Positions 1-14,120 of a stretch of 64,000 nt of DNA are shown in pieces. This stretch comes from Scortum barcoo. Taxonomy: Eukaryota; Chordata; Actinopteri; Centrarchiformes; Terapontidae. Under the pieces are notes generated by a model that searched no databases, had not been told where the DNA came from, and was given only the letters and a program-made list of their open reading frames with translations. The position numbers were made by a program, and so were the translations under genes. The first letter of the stretch is position 1. The number at the start of each line of letters is the position of its first letter. The stretch lies in contig CM041548.1 in assembly GCA_023238725.1 (NCBI GenBank), positions 16,885,752 through 16,949,751 of the forward strand, in the 5' to 3' direction.

Positions 1-991
1 ACTAAAAAAAAAGAACGCGCCGGGTACCCTCGCTCTCTCCAATGATAACGCAGAGGCTGGAAACACGTTGTCCATGAGCATGCACGTAAAAAAGAAAAAA
101 AAAAAATGCACGTCGACCCCTGCAGGATTTCCGCGCTAATCAACGCCCAACTATGTGTGTCGACGAGCAGCGGGGCCTCGCAAGGCGCCGCAATCTTCCT
201 AACTACCTATCATTACCACCTCACCTCTGTTTATTTTGTCATCTCTCTCTCTCCCTTTCTCTTGTTTTTCTTCTGGCAGAAAAGCGCCCGTGATCGGAGG
301 CTTCCTGTTTGATCTCCTCTCCCCCCGTTAAGGAGTGCTGGCCTGTCACTTGTAAGACGGCGACGAGATCTTGCGGCGGGCGCGGGCATCGGGGAGTATC
401 CCGCGGCGACGAACAAGCCATCAAATCCTGTGGCATCAAAAACAAGAGGAAGGGGACGAGGGTAGTGTGAATATCAGAGGCGGGAGGAAAAAGGAAGGAT
501 GGACGATGGTGGTGGGTGACCAGGAGATTTAACAAAACAGGAAAAGGAGGTAAAAGCAAGGCAAGAAATGGGGCGAGGACGGAGAAAGCGAGGTAGGAAT
601 GTAAGCGGTGTAAAGCGGTAAAAGGCCCAGAGGTGTGCTTTTAGCATCTTCCTCCCGTTACCCTCTTCCCCCTTGGCAAACAAAACCCAAACGGTTTTCA
701 ATGCAGCATCATTTGATTATCCCCAGAGATCCATTTTCCTCCGTTCTCTGTTCTCTCGCTGGCAGATACCTATGCATCCTGTTGTAGCCCTCCTCCGCCA
801 CCTGCCTTCGCCGCCTCGTCCTCGCGCCTCCTCCTCTCTGCCAGAGTCCCTAATGAGGCTCCGTGGGAATGCTCTCTGGCTCCCTCCCTGAAGATAGACC
901 TGTTCGCTTTCTGTTGTTTCTGAGGAGCTGCTGGAACGGATTGTCTGCCACACGTACCATATGGCCTCGCCGCCCCGGCATTCATGCGACG

Positions 992-1195
992 AATACACAC
1001 ACACACACGCACAAAAACACACCGACAAGCAAGCGAGAGAGCGTTCGTGCGCTTGCATTTTTGACGCATGTGTTCTTCAAGCCTGTATGCACACGTACAC
1101 ACATCTCGGTGCGTTCGTTTAGGAAGGACGAACATATGCGAGCGTGTGGTGATGTAAAACTGTACACACACACATACGAGCATCATGTAGACACA
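992..1195. repeat. CA-rich low-complexity stretch
   Basis: Short CA runs separated by CG-containing sequence; the open frames across it on both strands are Cys/Val- or His/Thr-rich and not genic. Confidence 0.75.
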
Positions 1196-4100
1196 CTTAA
1201 ATAAAGGGAGGATGGGCCGATACGTCAGCATCCACCACGGGCTCATTCTGTCACTAAAACCTCCCTTGTTGATTCTTTGGTAATTCAAGTTACCTTCATC
1301 CTTTGCCATTTAAGAGATGTGGCAAAGTGAGAGCCATTTAAAAAGGGAAACATGACGTTTGGTTGATTTATTTAGCACATAAACACCCCTAACACATTTC
1401 CTGGGGCTGCGCTGGAGGTGTTTGTCACATTTGAGCGACAAGCGCCGCAGCTCCGCTTTGGGAGAAGCACTGCCACCATTTTTGTTTGTGAGTTTTTCCT
1501 TAAGGTCAAAAGGAAACACTCACACGCTTTCAAGTCGCGCAGGGTTGTAGGCTGCTACGAGTTTGCGATCACGCTCGTGTTTTATAACCAGAAATCTGGA
1601 GTAAAAGCCAAATGACTGGGCTCTATTTACTCAGCCTTTAAACAGCACGCAACCTTTGGTTAGCTGAAGGGCAAACAGGAACGAGTTACGTCAAAACCTG
1701 CCCGACTTGTGGCGCCTCTAAAAACCCAGTTATCATGATGAACACTCCATCATTGTGTGTGGACACTTCCTGCAGGCAGTACAGTAAGTTGCTAATGTGT
1801 CCCTCCTTGGTAGGAATTTGCGAGGTGCTTTCGCATTAAACTTTCATTGACTTTGACGGTGACCTTTGAGGGAATGGAGAAAACTGGAGGAGGCGAAAAA
1901 TATTATCTATGCTGCACTGGTCAATGACATAAAATCATAAACAAAACTAGCCACTGCACGACCCGTAGGCAGGTATAATCATGCGACAGTAAGCCTTCAA
2001 GCCCTGGATGTCTGGACTTCTTGGACCACGTTTCACATCCTGAACGACGCCCTCCGCCATCGCAGGCCCCCCTCGAGTTGTTTCAGCACGCTTCCCCTGT
2101 CCGAGCGTCGCAACCACGCAAATTAAAAGTTACAAATATATGCTGCATATCGCTGCAGTAGACGCCGGCAGCATTCACAACCGAGACCCGAATTCTAGAT
2201 CCAAAACGTGAACCGGCGCGGCTGAATTCATAACGAACTCCGGCAGAGGGCGGCACAGACGGAGCGCGGGACGACTTGACGGGCTGCTGCTGGCAATGAG
2301 CTTAATGAGGAAATACTGGCTCGGCTTGTTTCTGAATTGAATGGCAAAGATGTTTAGCCTCTCCCTCTCTCTCTCTCTAACAATATGCCGGTAATTGGAT
2401 AATAAACTCTACCTTGATGGAGAGTTGAGAATATTTTGAGTGTGGGTTTTTTTCTCTTTTCTTTTTAGCGTGCTAAAGGTCTGAGTCTGATGGGCTTAAC
2501 GGGCGATTGTTGAGGATATCGAGTGCATCGTGATGGGTCAGATTCGTTCGCTCTCGCCTGCCCTTCTCTTGTCTCCTTTCACGTTCTCCCTGCCGCCCCT
2601 CTGCTCCTTCCTCCCCCCGTCTGTCCGTCCTCCGCTCTACCTCCCTTCAGTCTTGCCTTCCTTTCTCCCTCCGTCTCTGAGTCATGCAGTTAGCAAACAG
2701 ACTGTTTTGTCCAGGTCTATTTCTGGATGTCATGCCGCGGAAGAGAAAAATAAGATTAAACCGAGAGAGAGAGAGTGAGAAAGAGAGATATTTCCCCGCG
2801 GCTTAAGGATCTAGGAAACTTAAACCGTTTTATTCCCCCCCAAAAAAAATGATACTCAGCAAAAAGGACAGCCTGTCACCGAGGCGCTACAAACACGCAC
2901 AAAGCCTGCACAAACACACCCGCCGACATTAAAAAGAACTAAAAAAAATTAAAATAAAACACACCATGACCATTCCTCATCTCCCACACTCGGCGTCAGG
3001 AAGCCACCGACAGCATTACAGCGAGCCCACAGCCGCTCGCAGTTGGATCGATAACTGAACCTGATAACCGTTTAACAAATTGATTTTTGAAATGGAGCCT
3101 TAAATGGATAAAAAAAAGGCAGCAGACGCGTGCAGATAACGCGTTCGACAATGAAACCCTGTGAGCTTTATCTACATGTTTCATACTCTCGCTGCAATTT
3201 CGCCAAGCTCTTTTTGTAATCATTCTACGTTTTCCACCTCTCTCTCTCTCTCACTGCCTCTCTGATAATCCAAAACGTTTTCTTTTTTTTTTTTTGGCTA
3301 CCCATCCAATTATTACTGCTTTGTGATGCGTGAAGTTTCAAAGTTTCCCCACTTTTCCTCAGGTGAAAACACGAGAAAACGCCGCTTGAAAAGAGGAAAG
3401 GCGGAGCTGTGTTCTTGCGTTCGGCGACGTAATTTATTCCTTTCATCCGCGCCGATGGAAGCGCGCCTGATTTTCATTTTTGGTGAGATTTAAAAAGTTT
3501 GCAAGAAACTCACTGTCAGTTCAGTTCGATGGAAACTCTGAGTCATGGGGCACAGAGAGAGAATGGCAGAATAAAATTTAGCAAATTTAGAAAAAGTTCA
3601 TCTGTCTTATTTTGAAAACCACAAATCCTTCGCGCCCCTGAAAACTGCTCGAGGCGGCTAAACGCCCCAGCAAGATTCATCAGCTTGGCGGTAACATCGC
3701 AAAAACAGATGTGAGAAATTGGTTGGATCTCTCACTTTCAACATGAATTCTATTTTTTTCCCCCTCTCGCTTTGTTCCCGCTTCTTGTTTTTAACCTTGG
3801 AAACCCGACTCCGGCTGTCCTCCCTTTGATAAATGTCATCTGCTTTGGACTTAACAGAGACGGTGGAACAAGAAAAGAGGAGTCATCCCCTCCCTCATGG
3901 ATCATAACAAACGCTCTATATTCATCATTCCTCCCATTAGATCACTCCTGACTGAGATATTCCAGTCTCTCTCTCTCTTTTTTTTTTCTCCTCTTTTTCG
4001 CTCGGTTTACAGGCCAACAAGTTCCCCCTTCCTCTCTCGCCAAAGGGGTCAAGGTAAGTTCAGTCCATGCCTGGCCTCCTCATGTGTGATCCTATGGGGA

Positions 4101-5900
4101 GTAATCCCTCAGCGGACTGACACACATGCGCACAAACGGGGCTCTGCGTTCACTTGAAACCACCGAGGTGTGTCCGTGTGTGACTCATGATTTACAGTGG
4201 AGACCTGAAGAGAAGGGGGCGGTGGAGGAGTGAGAAGAAAAAAAAGGCAAAGTAAGCGAGGTGTTTTCTGCTGGACGAACAGCGGCATATTTCTGCCGCT
4301 GCCGGGCGGCCGAGGCGGGTCCCCGCGGATCAGCCGAAAGCCCAAGAATGTGACTTCTCACACGATGGCCGGGCTATGTTTGAGCTTTGATCCCTGACTG
4401 AGGAGAAAGTCGGATTTTCCGGCACAGTGAGTGACGGGCCGGCTAAAACGGCTGGGACTGGGGAAAAGCCGGGCGGTTACTAAGGCAAAAAGGGATTGTG
4501 TGTGTGCGGGAGGAAGAAGAAGAAGAACAAGGAGAGGAGTTCGGGGGGGGTGATGGCACCACACATTCTCATTTTTCAACTCCTTTATTTCACCCCTCCT
4601 CCTCCTCTCACCCCAACTCATTTCTTTCTTGGCAACTGTCGGCTAAAAAGCTTTTCTCAATGAGAGACAGAGGGGATGCGAAGGGCTCAGGCTTGTCTGC
4701 GGTCTCTCTGGGGGCTTTTGCAGGAAGCACTGTACCAGAGACGGAGGGGAGATGGATTCCCGGACAAGCGGGGAACAATGGCGGTGACATGGCATAACTA
4801 ATCGATACGAGAAAGCTCTAACTTGGGGACGGGGGTCGGGGTCTCTTGATGAGGCAGTGCCGCCCACCCCCTTCCTCCTTCCCCTCGTCCCTCTCCGAGC
4901 CCGTTCCGCTCTCGGCCTCCGGTCCCGCCATCCCTCCATCCCTCCACACCCTTCATTTCCTCGCTCAGCGGACATCCTTTGAAATGCTAAACAATCGGGC
5001 CAAAGTCCACACCTCGGCTTTCCCCTCGAGACACCAGGCTAATTTTTTTTTCTCTCCCTGGCACCACTGGGTTCACCCGGGCCGCTCGCTTTCCCCTTCC
5101 AGGAAGCCGGCGCTGATGGAGGGATAAGAGCCTGAAAACCAGCAGATTAGGGCCGTTGGAAAAGAAAATGTGACTCTGTTGTCCGTCATTATTAATAGCA
5201 GGAGAATGGCAGCTTGGCATAACTAAAACATTTGCTTTCATTTACCGGGGGGCTCATTTATCCTCGCCGCAGTTAGATGATGCAATTAATTTGCACATGA
5301 GACGATGCAGCATCTTGTGCCTGAAAACAAACTCACTACTTTTCACTGACGGGTTTCTTTTTATTCTGCAGTATCAAACTACTGACTCTGTCCAGTCTCT
5401 CTGGTCCAACACGTTGTACCTTTTTGTGTACTTGTGCTGCGTTATTGTGTGGATTGAGTATTTTTATGTGCTGTTCCCTCGTTCGCTCCTTCGTTTCACT
5501 GAAAAACTACAATTACCAGTGACTTGAAAGCACATCTCACCCAGCTGTAACAGATAGATTTAAAAATAAGATAAGATTTTCATTTGGGTTATAATTTTGC
5601 AGTTGGGAACTATTTTCAGGTAGATTATTCTGTGAAACAGCTCTCGTTGATGATTTCACATTACTTTTTGTCTACAAAGCTGTGGAGTTGTGTTTGTCCC
5701 ATATTACCTCCTGGTGGGGGATTCTCATCATCGAGCAGTCTCCTCATTAGTTTGTGGCTTTGCTGTGAAATACTGAAAAATCTACAACACCTGTCATGTT
5801 TCCAAGGGGAATATCTATCCTCAAATATTTATGGCACACAGAAACTTTTCCAGGATCCAAGGAAACATTTTGGGAACCTCTGCATGAAATAAATAACTAA

Positions 5901-6182
5901 TAACTGGACTCTTGTGCAATACACTTTCACTTTTTCTACTTGAGATATTATATATTTTTATATATATATACTCAGGCATATATTTCATATCCTCTCTGCA
6001 CTATGTACAGGTATAATTATAGTTATAGTTATTATCTTTGCATTTTTATGCTGAATATCTAATTTTTTATCTTATTCTACGTCTTGCATTTCCTACTTTT
6101 TATTTCCACTGTGTCTCGCTGCTGTTTCAATGTGTGAATTTCCCCACTGTTGGGACTAATAAAGGAAATCTGAATCTGAATT
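5901..6182 (+). mobile_element. 3' end of a non-LTR retrotransposon or SINE
   Basis: An AT-rich segment begins CTGGACTCTTGTGCAATAC and ends AATTTCCCCACTGTTGGGAC, TAATAAAGG and then a short GAATCT repeat. This 'ACTAATAAAGG plus simple-repeat tail' ending is familiar from fish non-LTR elements of the Rex1/L1-Tx1 sort; the exact clade is uncertain. No coding part is seen. Confidence 0.65.
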
Positions 6183-7034
6183 TTCCAGCGGTCCAGGAGC
6201 TCTCAAAGTCGAGCCTGTCAAGCTTTCACTCTGTGTCAAACCTGTGCAGCATTCATTCAGGCTGCAAACTCAGCTCAGGTCGTCGCTACCATCACGGCGA
6301 CCACAGATGGAAAACTGATGTTTAGCATTACTGATATTAAGATAACAGCTATGCAGCCGACTTCCTGACTAGTCAGAGAACAAATGAGATAAAGAGAAAG
6401 CGTGGGCGAGCGAGAGACAGCGAGTGAGATAAACAACACCGAAAGTTAATGTTATTTGCTAATTGCCTCGATGTGGTTGCATAAAAGAATATATGGTAGC
6501 TTGGAGACGGGCGCCTCGTCTCTCTGGCATTTTCATTCTCTTTCCACCCCTGCACGTCTGCTTTTTTAACACTGATTCGATTAAGCAGCTTGTTGTCTCC
6601 TGAAATGAAGAAATAACTCGTCAGACCAAGCTTTTTTTTTTTTCTTGAGATGCATGTGCAGAAATGCGCTCAAGTTACAGAGACTATTTGGTCAAAAGAA
6701 GAGAAAACCCAATGATTTCCCTCAGAACTTCCTCGTTACAAACCCCTGTTGGAAATGTTAAAAGACAGAAGATATATTACATCCCGAGGCCACGAAGCAT
6801 GGGTGACATTTAATGCCGATGCAGACGGGTTACGAGACCAACATTTGCAGCCAACAGCGCTTGACCTTCGCCCTCGTGTTCCTCGTGGCCTCCGCGTAGC
6901 CCAGATTTGTGAGGCTGCAGCGCTGCTCTCCGTTGCCTCACAACGCAGCTCATACATCACGGCCTTTACATCCACAGTGCTCTTTTGAGAATCCTTAATT
7001 AAATGAAATCCTTAATTAATATGGGCAGAGCAGA

Positions 7035-7045
7035 TGTGTCTGGCT

Positions 7046-7078
<33 letters not shown>

Positions 7079-7159
7079 GTGTCTGGCTCAAAAAAAAACA
7101 CACACAGCAGAGACTAAAAAAAAAAACCAAAAAAAAAAAAACACACACACAGCAGAGAC
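7035..7159. repeat. Nested duplications with poly(A) runs
   Basis: TGTGTCTGGCTC followed by A-runs occurs at 7,035 and 7,078. ACACACAGCAGAGACT occurs at about 7,100 and again at about 7,144. A pure A-run of about 30 fills 7,047-7,076. Two successive slippage or duplication events explain the pattern. Confidence 0.85.
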
Positions 7160-7259
7160 TGAAAATATGATGTTAAATGAGGTCTTGGCAAAGCGGAGGT
7201 TAGCGCTGACCACACTGGCTGAAACAGCTGTTTCCCTGTGCTATGTTGTGGTTTTAAAC

Positions 7260-7345
7260 AAACACTGTCACACACGCGTACGTATACATACATATTTATA
7301 TACACAGCACACACACACACACATATACATATACACACACAGCCT
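7260..7345. repeat. CA/TA-rich simple repeat
   Basis: Imperfect CACACA and ATACATA runs, giving spurious open frames on both strands. Confidence 0.85.
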
Positions 7346-10300
7346 CCCTGTGTTTGTGTTTTGCTCAGAAGCAGACCGAGCCCCTGTGGTCTGGTAGGGT
7401 TCAGTAACACACTTGCTCTCTGTTTATGTTGTGTTCACAGGCCTCCTGCGGTCTGCCCCGCTCCGGCCTGACACAATCTGCCACCCCAGCACACCAATGC
7501 TCCTCTGTCTTCTCTCCCCAAAAACACTCCTTTAAATCTCGCCTCATTTTCTCCGAGCTTCAGTGTACCAATTCCACTCAAAAACGACGTGTGTGTGTGT
7601 GTTTGGGTTGCAGACGAGGAGGTAGCCGTGCCTTTGGTTACGCGGGTGAAGTTTCGTGTCTCTCTCGCCTCAATTTATTCCCCTTTCTTGCCTCAACTCA
7701 CTTTCCCACCCTGTTAATCTCTCCTTTCCACAATCTCCCTTCTCTCTCTCTCTCTCTGTCTGCCTCCCAACTCTCTGTCTGGTGCGTCTCATTTTGCCGT
7801 CTATTGTTGGAAGCCAGCGAGTTAACGGGGGAGCCGGTCGGCTTGAAAACACAAGCGGGGGTCGGCGTGGTCGCAGCCGAGCGTGACGGATACAATAACC
7901 CCTGCGGCGGAAGCACCCATGTGCTAAATTACTGCCACAAATGTTCCTCCATCAGGCCGCGGCAGGACCATCAGAGCCGCTCAGCTATCTCTGGACCCCT
8001 GATGCACTTTCCTTTTTCCGTTACATAATTGCGCGCTGACCAAGTGCGTCTAACAAGTCAAGCTCCACTTAAAGGTGGGATGAGGTTGATAGGAGGAGGG
8101 CAGAGGAAGTGGGCGATTTAGGCCGGCGGTACACTCCAAACGAAAACAAATTTGGTGTGTTTTTCAGACTGCTTGCGACAATGGCGCTGCAAGCAAGAGC
8201 CAGAATAAAAGTCAGTACGTTTTTCTTCAAGATATGTTTTCTAAAACTACTACTCGCTGCTAATTTTGCTTTATAAATGAAATAAGTATAAAGGGAGCTC
8301 TGAAGGGAAGTGTGTTGCATATTTTTGGTTGCAAAAAGTAGCACATTAATACTCTATTTAACACTTTAAACATGCTAAAAAGTAAAAAACTAACCTTTAC
8401 ATAAATTTATGCAAAGTTTAATTCAATGTATCTTTGACAGGGTTAACTCCTGTTTACTTTTGTTGCTCTGGACTTTGCATGAGAACGTGCTATCAACAGT
8501 AATTAGTTTCTTTGGAAGAAAGAGTGCATTGTTGGCCTCCCCCTCCCTCCCTCTCTCCCTCCCTCCGTTGTCATTCTGTGATTTTAAACTCGTTCACCTT
8601 CCTGCCAGCAGCCACAACACCTATTGTTTGTCAAGAGACCGGCCACTTCACACCTCCCATTCACATCTCTGCAAACCCATCCATTCAACTGTTTGCAGGA
8701 ACTTGAGCCGCACCCATATCGCGGTGGCTGGAAAAGACAAACGGCTGCCAGCGTCGCATATCTGGTGGACGTCTCACAGAAACTCAGAGCGATCTGGGTT
8801 TTCTGAGGCCGGCCCTTCCATCTTTAGACAAGGAAATCTGTAGCAAGGCTCGAAGAAATAACTGTGCCGGTGCTTCCTGACATCTAAATCGTCTTTAAAT
8901 TTCAACTATTTTACTGCCTCCCTGTAAAAGTTACAACGTCCCTCCACTGAATGTGATGGGAAAATTACTTATAATGTATTTACAGCGTCTTACATTTATT
9001 GCCGCTGAGGGTTACTATTTCCTGAGCAGAAGCTGGAATAAACAGCGCCTCCACTAACACCAGAAGAAACGATTACCTATGTATGAAATACGACTTATTA
9101 AGCTTTGGGGAAAACACGCAGTGGCGCCACATCACACACCAAAGAGTGTATATCTAATGAGCGGGGCGAATGTTTAAACAGTCATCAGGTACGTAAACCT
9201 GACAACGAGACGAGATGTGTCAGGATGTGTCTGATTCAGCACAGCGGGTGACTGATTGATCTATAACAAGGTATGCTTGTTTCGAAGCAATTAATCAGAG
9301 CAGCGTGTCACAATGTCTGGCAGAAAAAAAAAAAGAAGAAGAAGACAAACCTGAGTGAGTTTTTCAAGTCGGAGATACGTTTACCACCTCCGCTAGCTGA
9401 CTTCCTGGGGGAAGAGTCTGCCACTACTCATGAATGGGATAAATTAGTCAGATGTTTAAATGAAGTTTATGAAGATGGCGACAAATTAAAAATATATCAT
9501 GGTGGGTTTTTAACTTCTTCAGCGTGGGCCTTCAACCATATCACTGAGGACTTTCCGTCATATCAGACAGGCTGCTAAAAGATATTGATCTGATAGACAC
9601 CCCAAAAGATATTCAGCGTGTAATAACATAAGAAAGTAGGAAAGCTGAAACCGGAGAGATAGTAAATTACTCGTGTTTCAACCGATTCTCAGCGTTGCTT
9701 CCAAGTAATTTTCTGTCCATCGATTAAACAGCGAATCAACTGATGGCTTCAGCTCTGCGGAGGGGAAATATATTGATTTTCATGCGTTGATAACTTTGTT
9801 GGAAAACAAAGTCTCTGCTTTACCGACACCGTAAGATGAACGGCATTAACACAGAACATTGCCCTCCGATGCTCTTAGTGACCACCGACACGTGCACTTA
9901 TTTATATTGATTCATAAATGGCCGATGTGCTCCTGCCTTCAACTGGCTATTAACTGACCCATCAACATAATGTATTCAGATCCTATTTTACTCTGTAGCT
10001 TGTTTGCCGTGATGAAAACTTACTTGAAAAAGATAACACAGGCGCATGAGGGGGAGGCGACATGATTTGATCTCTACTCTCAAAAATGAAATAAAGTCAG
10101 TGACAAGGGGATTTTGTCGAAGTGGGAAAGTCCTGTGCGTCATTGTGGTAGTAAATAACAGCACAAATTACCACGGTGTAATGGGAAAAATGTCTTTATG
10201 ACTGGAGAGCAGAGAAGACGTGCCCGACGAGGAGCTTTAAACACAACGCACCTCCCGTCCCAAAAAAATGTGTCGTGGGTGGCAGCCCGCGCTTCACCAG

Positions 10301-13275
10301 CAAACACAATGTCCAGCTGCGTTTGGCACGACGGGGCCGGCTTATTCATCTGCGGCACAGATTTCCAGTCGCTCTGCCCCGTGTTTGTTTTGTGTGAATG
10401 CACATGTGCATCCATCCGTGCGGCGAAGGCACTGATAAGCAGCGACAGCCTGGCACATATGGCCTTGACGCGGTTACGTCGGGTAATGTTATCTGACAAT
10501 CATTAACTAGACAGCGCGGTTACTATGCGAGTCTGACCTGGAGAGGCGGACGCACAAACTTGAGAGGTCAAATGGAGGGAACAAAAAGCAAAACCTGATA
10601 AAACAATGCCTTGTTTTTTGGTGGTTTCTAAATATAAAAATCACAACCTGGTAAATTCTCAGTACTTCTCCAGTTTCCAGTGGTTTACAGTGGATGTTAC
10701 CCTGAGGTTTTTTCTTCAAAGTAATGTTATTTCATAATACTTTTCCAAACTTTGTCTGAAACCTTGCGAATATTCACTTTCAGGAGGTCTGAGACGGTGC
10801 CTCTAGCTAACAAAACAGCCCCTCGTGAGAAAATCTGCCAAATTTAGCTTGAGCGCTCGCAAGTCACACATGAGATGCTGACTCTCGGGAAGGAAGCTAT
10901 CAAATGAAAGCACTTTAAGCCATCATAATATGAGGAAATTAGAGGCGCGCGTGGCCTAGCCTATGTCTAAAGAAAAATCCATCTGAAAGTGCAGCGTATG
11001 AAATATGCATGGCAATAAAAGTAATGCAGCAGAGTCTGGAGTGCTCCTCGAGTTAACACCGCGTGACGTGATCAAGTGTATAATACACCGCCGCCGAAGA
11101 CGAAGGGTGATGTGGACAGCTTTGAAGTGATTAGCGGATAACAGGACTAGCGGACACTAATCTCGCCTTTGCTCTCTGATTAGCTCGGAAAGTGCAGCTA
11201 TCGCTAACTGGTGCTCCGTGACCCTGTAATGGTAGGACTCACAGGGATTTGATTAAAAATGGATGTTTTATATATATATATTGACAGTCGAGGATGGGTG
11301 GGGGCTATATTATCTCTCGTGATGAACCATATTTTATTCATGAACAGCTTTATTTTATTGTAAATTTACTTGCTCAAAAATGCCTTTCGTTCATCCCTAC
11401 AAATGTATTTCACTGTGAAGACACCTCGCTGAGTGTTGGCAAAGCTAAAAGGGGTCAGCTAACGCAACGTTAGCTAACACGGCGCAGCTAATGTGATGTT
11501 TTTTTGTTGCCTAATTTCTCTAAAATATTTGAACACTGCAGTACAATATAAAACTGAATGAGATCTTTCTTTTTTTTTTTTTACATCTTTCAGAAAGCAT
11601 GACTAATGTATATATATATATAAATACAAGGACAGGTGTTACATCTTTGGAAGAAAACAAAATTTAGAAGAAGTAGAAACACTGTGAAGGAGGTCAATTT
11701 TAGCCTGTGAGTCAACAGAGGCAAAAAAGAAAAAAAAAAAGATGGAGTCACACGCTGGTGAAGTGGTTAAATGAAAAGGTGCAGAGGCTTTTTACTGCGT
11801 GGGCGAGCCTCGAGCTTCCAACGTGTAATGAAGATGATTGCGGCCTTTTCTCTCCTGCAGTCGTTCTGTGGACTTTCTGAGGGCAGCGTGCCCAGAGCGT
11901 GGACTCTGATCGCAGCAGCTCACGGCCAAATGTGAGGTATCGCAACACCTGTAATCCTGCACGAGGAGCCGCGCGCGTTACGTGAAATTAGATGAGTCAG
12001 ACGTGACGGTGCGTCCGCCCTCAGGTCTGACCTGGTAAAAAACCTATGTGGCAGCCTGTGTTTACATGGAGCAACTTAGTCTTTCGCTCCTCTTTCTAAT
12101 CAGCCGTGCACTGCAGAGACAGCGTCTGCTCCACAGCGATGGTTAAATGAGTTAGTTAGAAACACTGCGACAGAGGGGGACGTCTTTATCGTTACCATCG
12201 ACGACGGAAACGCGACTGATCAAACAACAGAGAAATTCAAGATACGTGACGGTCACAGATCAAGTTCATACAATAGATGCAATGAGAAGAGGAGAAGCTG
12301 AGGATTTCCTGATTTATTTAGGGAGATTTAAAATGGAAAACGCGCAGCAGATCTGGCAGCGATGATGAAGCTCCAGCAAACTTAGTAATGACAGAGCTCT
12401 TAGATCTGCTCGCCTCAGCCGTCCCAATAGATACGGCAGCTGGGAAGTGCAAAGCAACGCATCTATTTTTTGGAAATGTAGTCCGTCTGTTCCCGTTCCC
12501 AAAAAACCTCCCCTGTGTCGTCCTCTAAAAAGCTTATCAGCATCCAGAGATGCTGCCGGCTTTGAGGCTCATTTGGTCTCGCTTCATACTTCGCATTAAA
12601 TGCAATTTATTGAATAATGAATCTCCTCTGCTCCTCAGACCGTGTGAACTCAGTAAATTCACTCAGCACTCTACAAAAAAAGAAAAAAGAAAAAAAAAAA
12701 CAGGCCTTTAAGGTCACTCTCTGATCCTGGATGAAATTCAAATGAAATCTCCTCCACGTCAAAGAGAGAGTACAGACGGCGCTTGGTGAGAATATTGGTG
12801 AAATCCAGGAGCGGACGGCACCCTCACGCGAAGGATGAGGATGTACGTCTGCATGGGTATGTGTGGACATGCTACTTAATATGAAGAGCAAAAGCAAAAA
12901 AAAAAAAAAAACATGAATAAAACTCCTCTTGCCGATACATTATTCATGTTTTGTAGCTTCTGGGGGTTCCACATGAGTGGCCACAGTTAGAGTTAGCACC
13001 GGGTTTCGGCCAAACAAGATGCTGCTGAGTATGCGGGCGGCGAGGGGTGTGCGTATGTGCATATGTGTGTGTGTTTAAACAGGAGAGGAAGAGACTGAGC
13101 GGGAGGGCTGCCTGAAGGCTTAAATAGAAGAACTGAGCAAAGCAGGAAAAAAAGTGGGGATGGAAGGACACACTACTGAATCAGCACTAGTTTGCTAAAG
13201 GGGAACGCACGCAGGCCCTGGCAGCATGCACAGCCATGCAAAAATGCGTATGCAGATGCACAATTTAACACACTA

Positions 13276-13352
13276 TGCACACACACACACAGCTGGATTT
13301 CTGCTGTCCCCTGCAGCTTCACAGCACACTTTAACACACACACACACACACA
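13276..13352. repeat. Two (CA)n runs
   Basis: CA runs at 13,278-13,292 and 13,335-13,352, each followed by AGCT and a CTGCAG-type sequence; probably a small old duplication. Confidence 0.7.
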
Positions 13353-13739
13353 GCTCAGACTGCAGTGTAAACGTAACACATACTTGTCTGGATTTCTGTC
13401 TGTCCCCTCGTCGGCTTCAGAGCAAACACTTTCCACCACCCTGCAGAGACAGAAAGGCAATCCTCCACCACCCGTCCAGGCCAAAGACAAAATACACACC
13501 GTTCACGACTAAAACAGAAAGGCTTCGGACTGCCAAACACACACTAAATAGCAGGTAGAGATTCAGACATTATTAGCTCATGTGCTCCTTAACACACACT
13601 AAATATTAGCTCCTGAAAATCCCAGTAGAATATAAGTGTCTGTTTATAGATAGTAAGCTATGTGGCTGTGAGAAAATACTCTCCAGTCACCAGATACCCC
13701 ACAAACTCCAGACAGGGCCCACGAGCAAATAGAAGTAAT

Positions 13740-13800
13740 GGTTCCTTTACACACACACACAGAAGTGGTTCCTTTCACACACACACACAGATACAGACAG

Positions 13801-13886
<86 letters not shown>
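13740..13886. repeat. Compound CA/TA microsatellite with a duplicated lead-in
   Basis: Two tandem units of GGTTCCTTT followed by a CA run (13,740-13,766 and 13,767-13,790) lead into (TA)12 at 13,808-13,831 and then (CA)n at 13,850-13,886. It explains several His/Thr- or Cys/Val-rich open frames on both strands. Confidence 0.95.
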
Positions 13887-14066
13887 CTCTGTGTCTGGGG
13901 AACCTGAAGTGAAAACCTAAGGAGAATTTGAACTATCACCTCAATATAGAAGCAATGATAGTGAAAACACTTTGAGAAAGATGCTGCATGGCGGAGCGGG
14001 CGACTGAAATGAGGGGGAAAGTGAGCGCCAAAGTCTTTTGACATCTCCAAAGGATGTTGCACGTGT

Positions 14067-14120
14067 AAAGAGGGGGAAAAAGTGAAGTAACAGACAAAGA
14101 GGGGGAAAAAGTGAAGTAAC
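14067..14120. repeat. 25-bp tandem duplication
   Basis: The 25-bp unit AAAGAGGGGGAAAAAG followed by TGAAGTAAC occurs at 14,067-14,091 and again at 14,096-14,120, apparently identical, with a 29-bp period. Confidence 0.93.

Noticed and set aside
9273..9578. Plus-strand 101-codon frame with a fairly balanced amino-acid mix after a Lys run
   Set aside because: No domain, splice-site or neighbour support; I could not match it to any family. A protein search of residues after the Lys run would decide.
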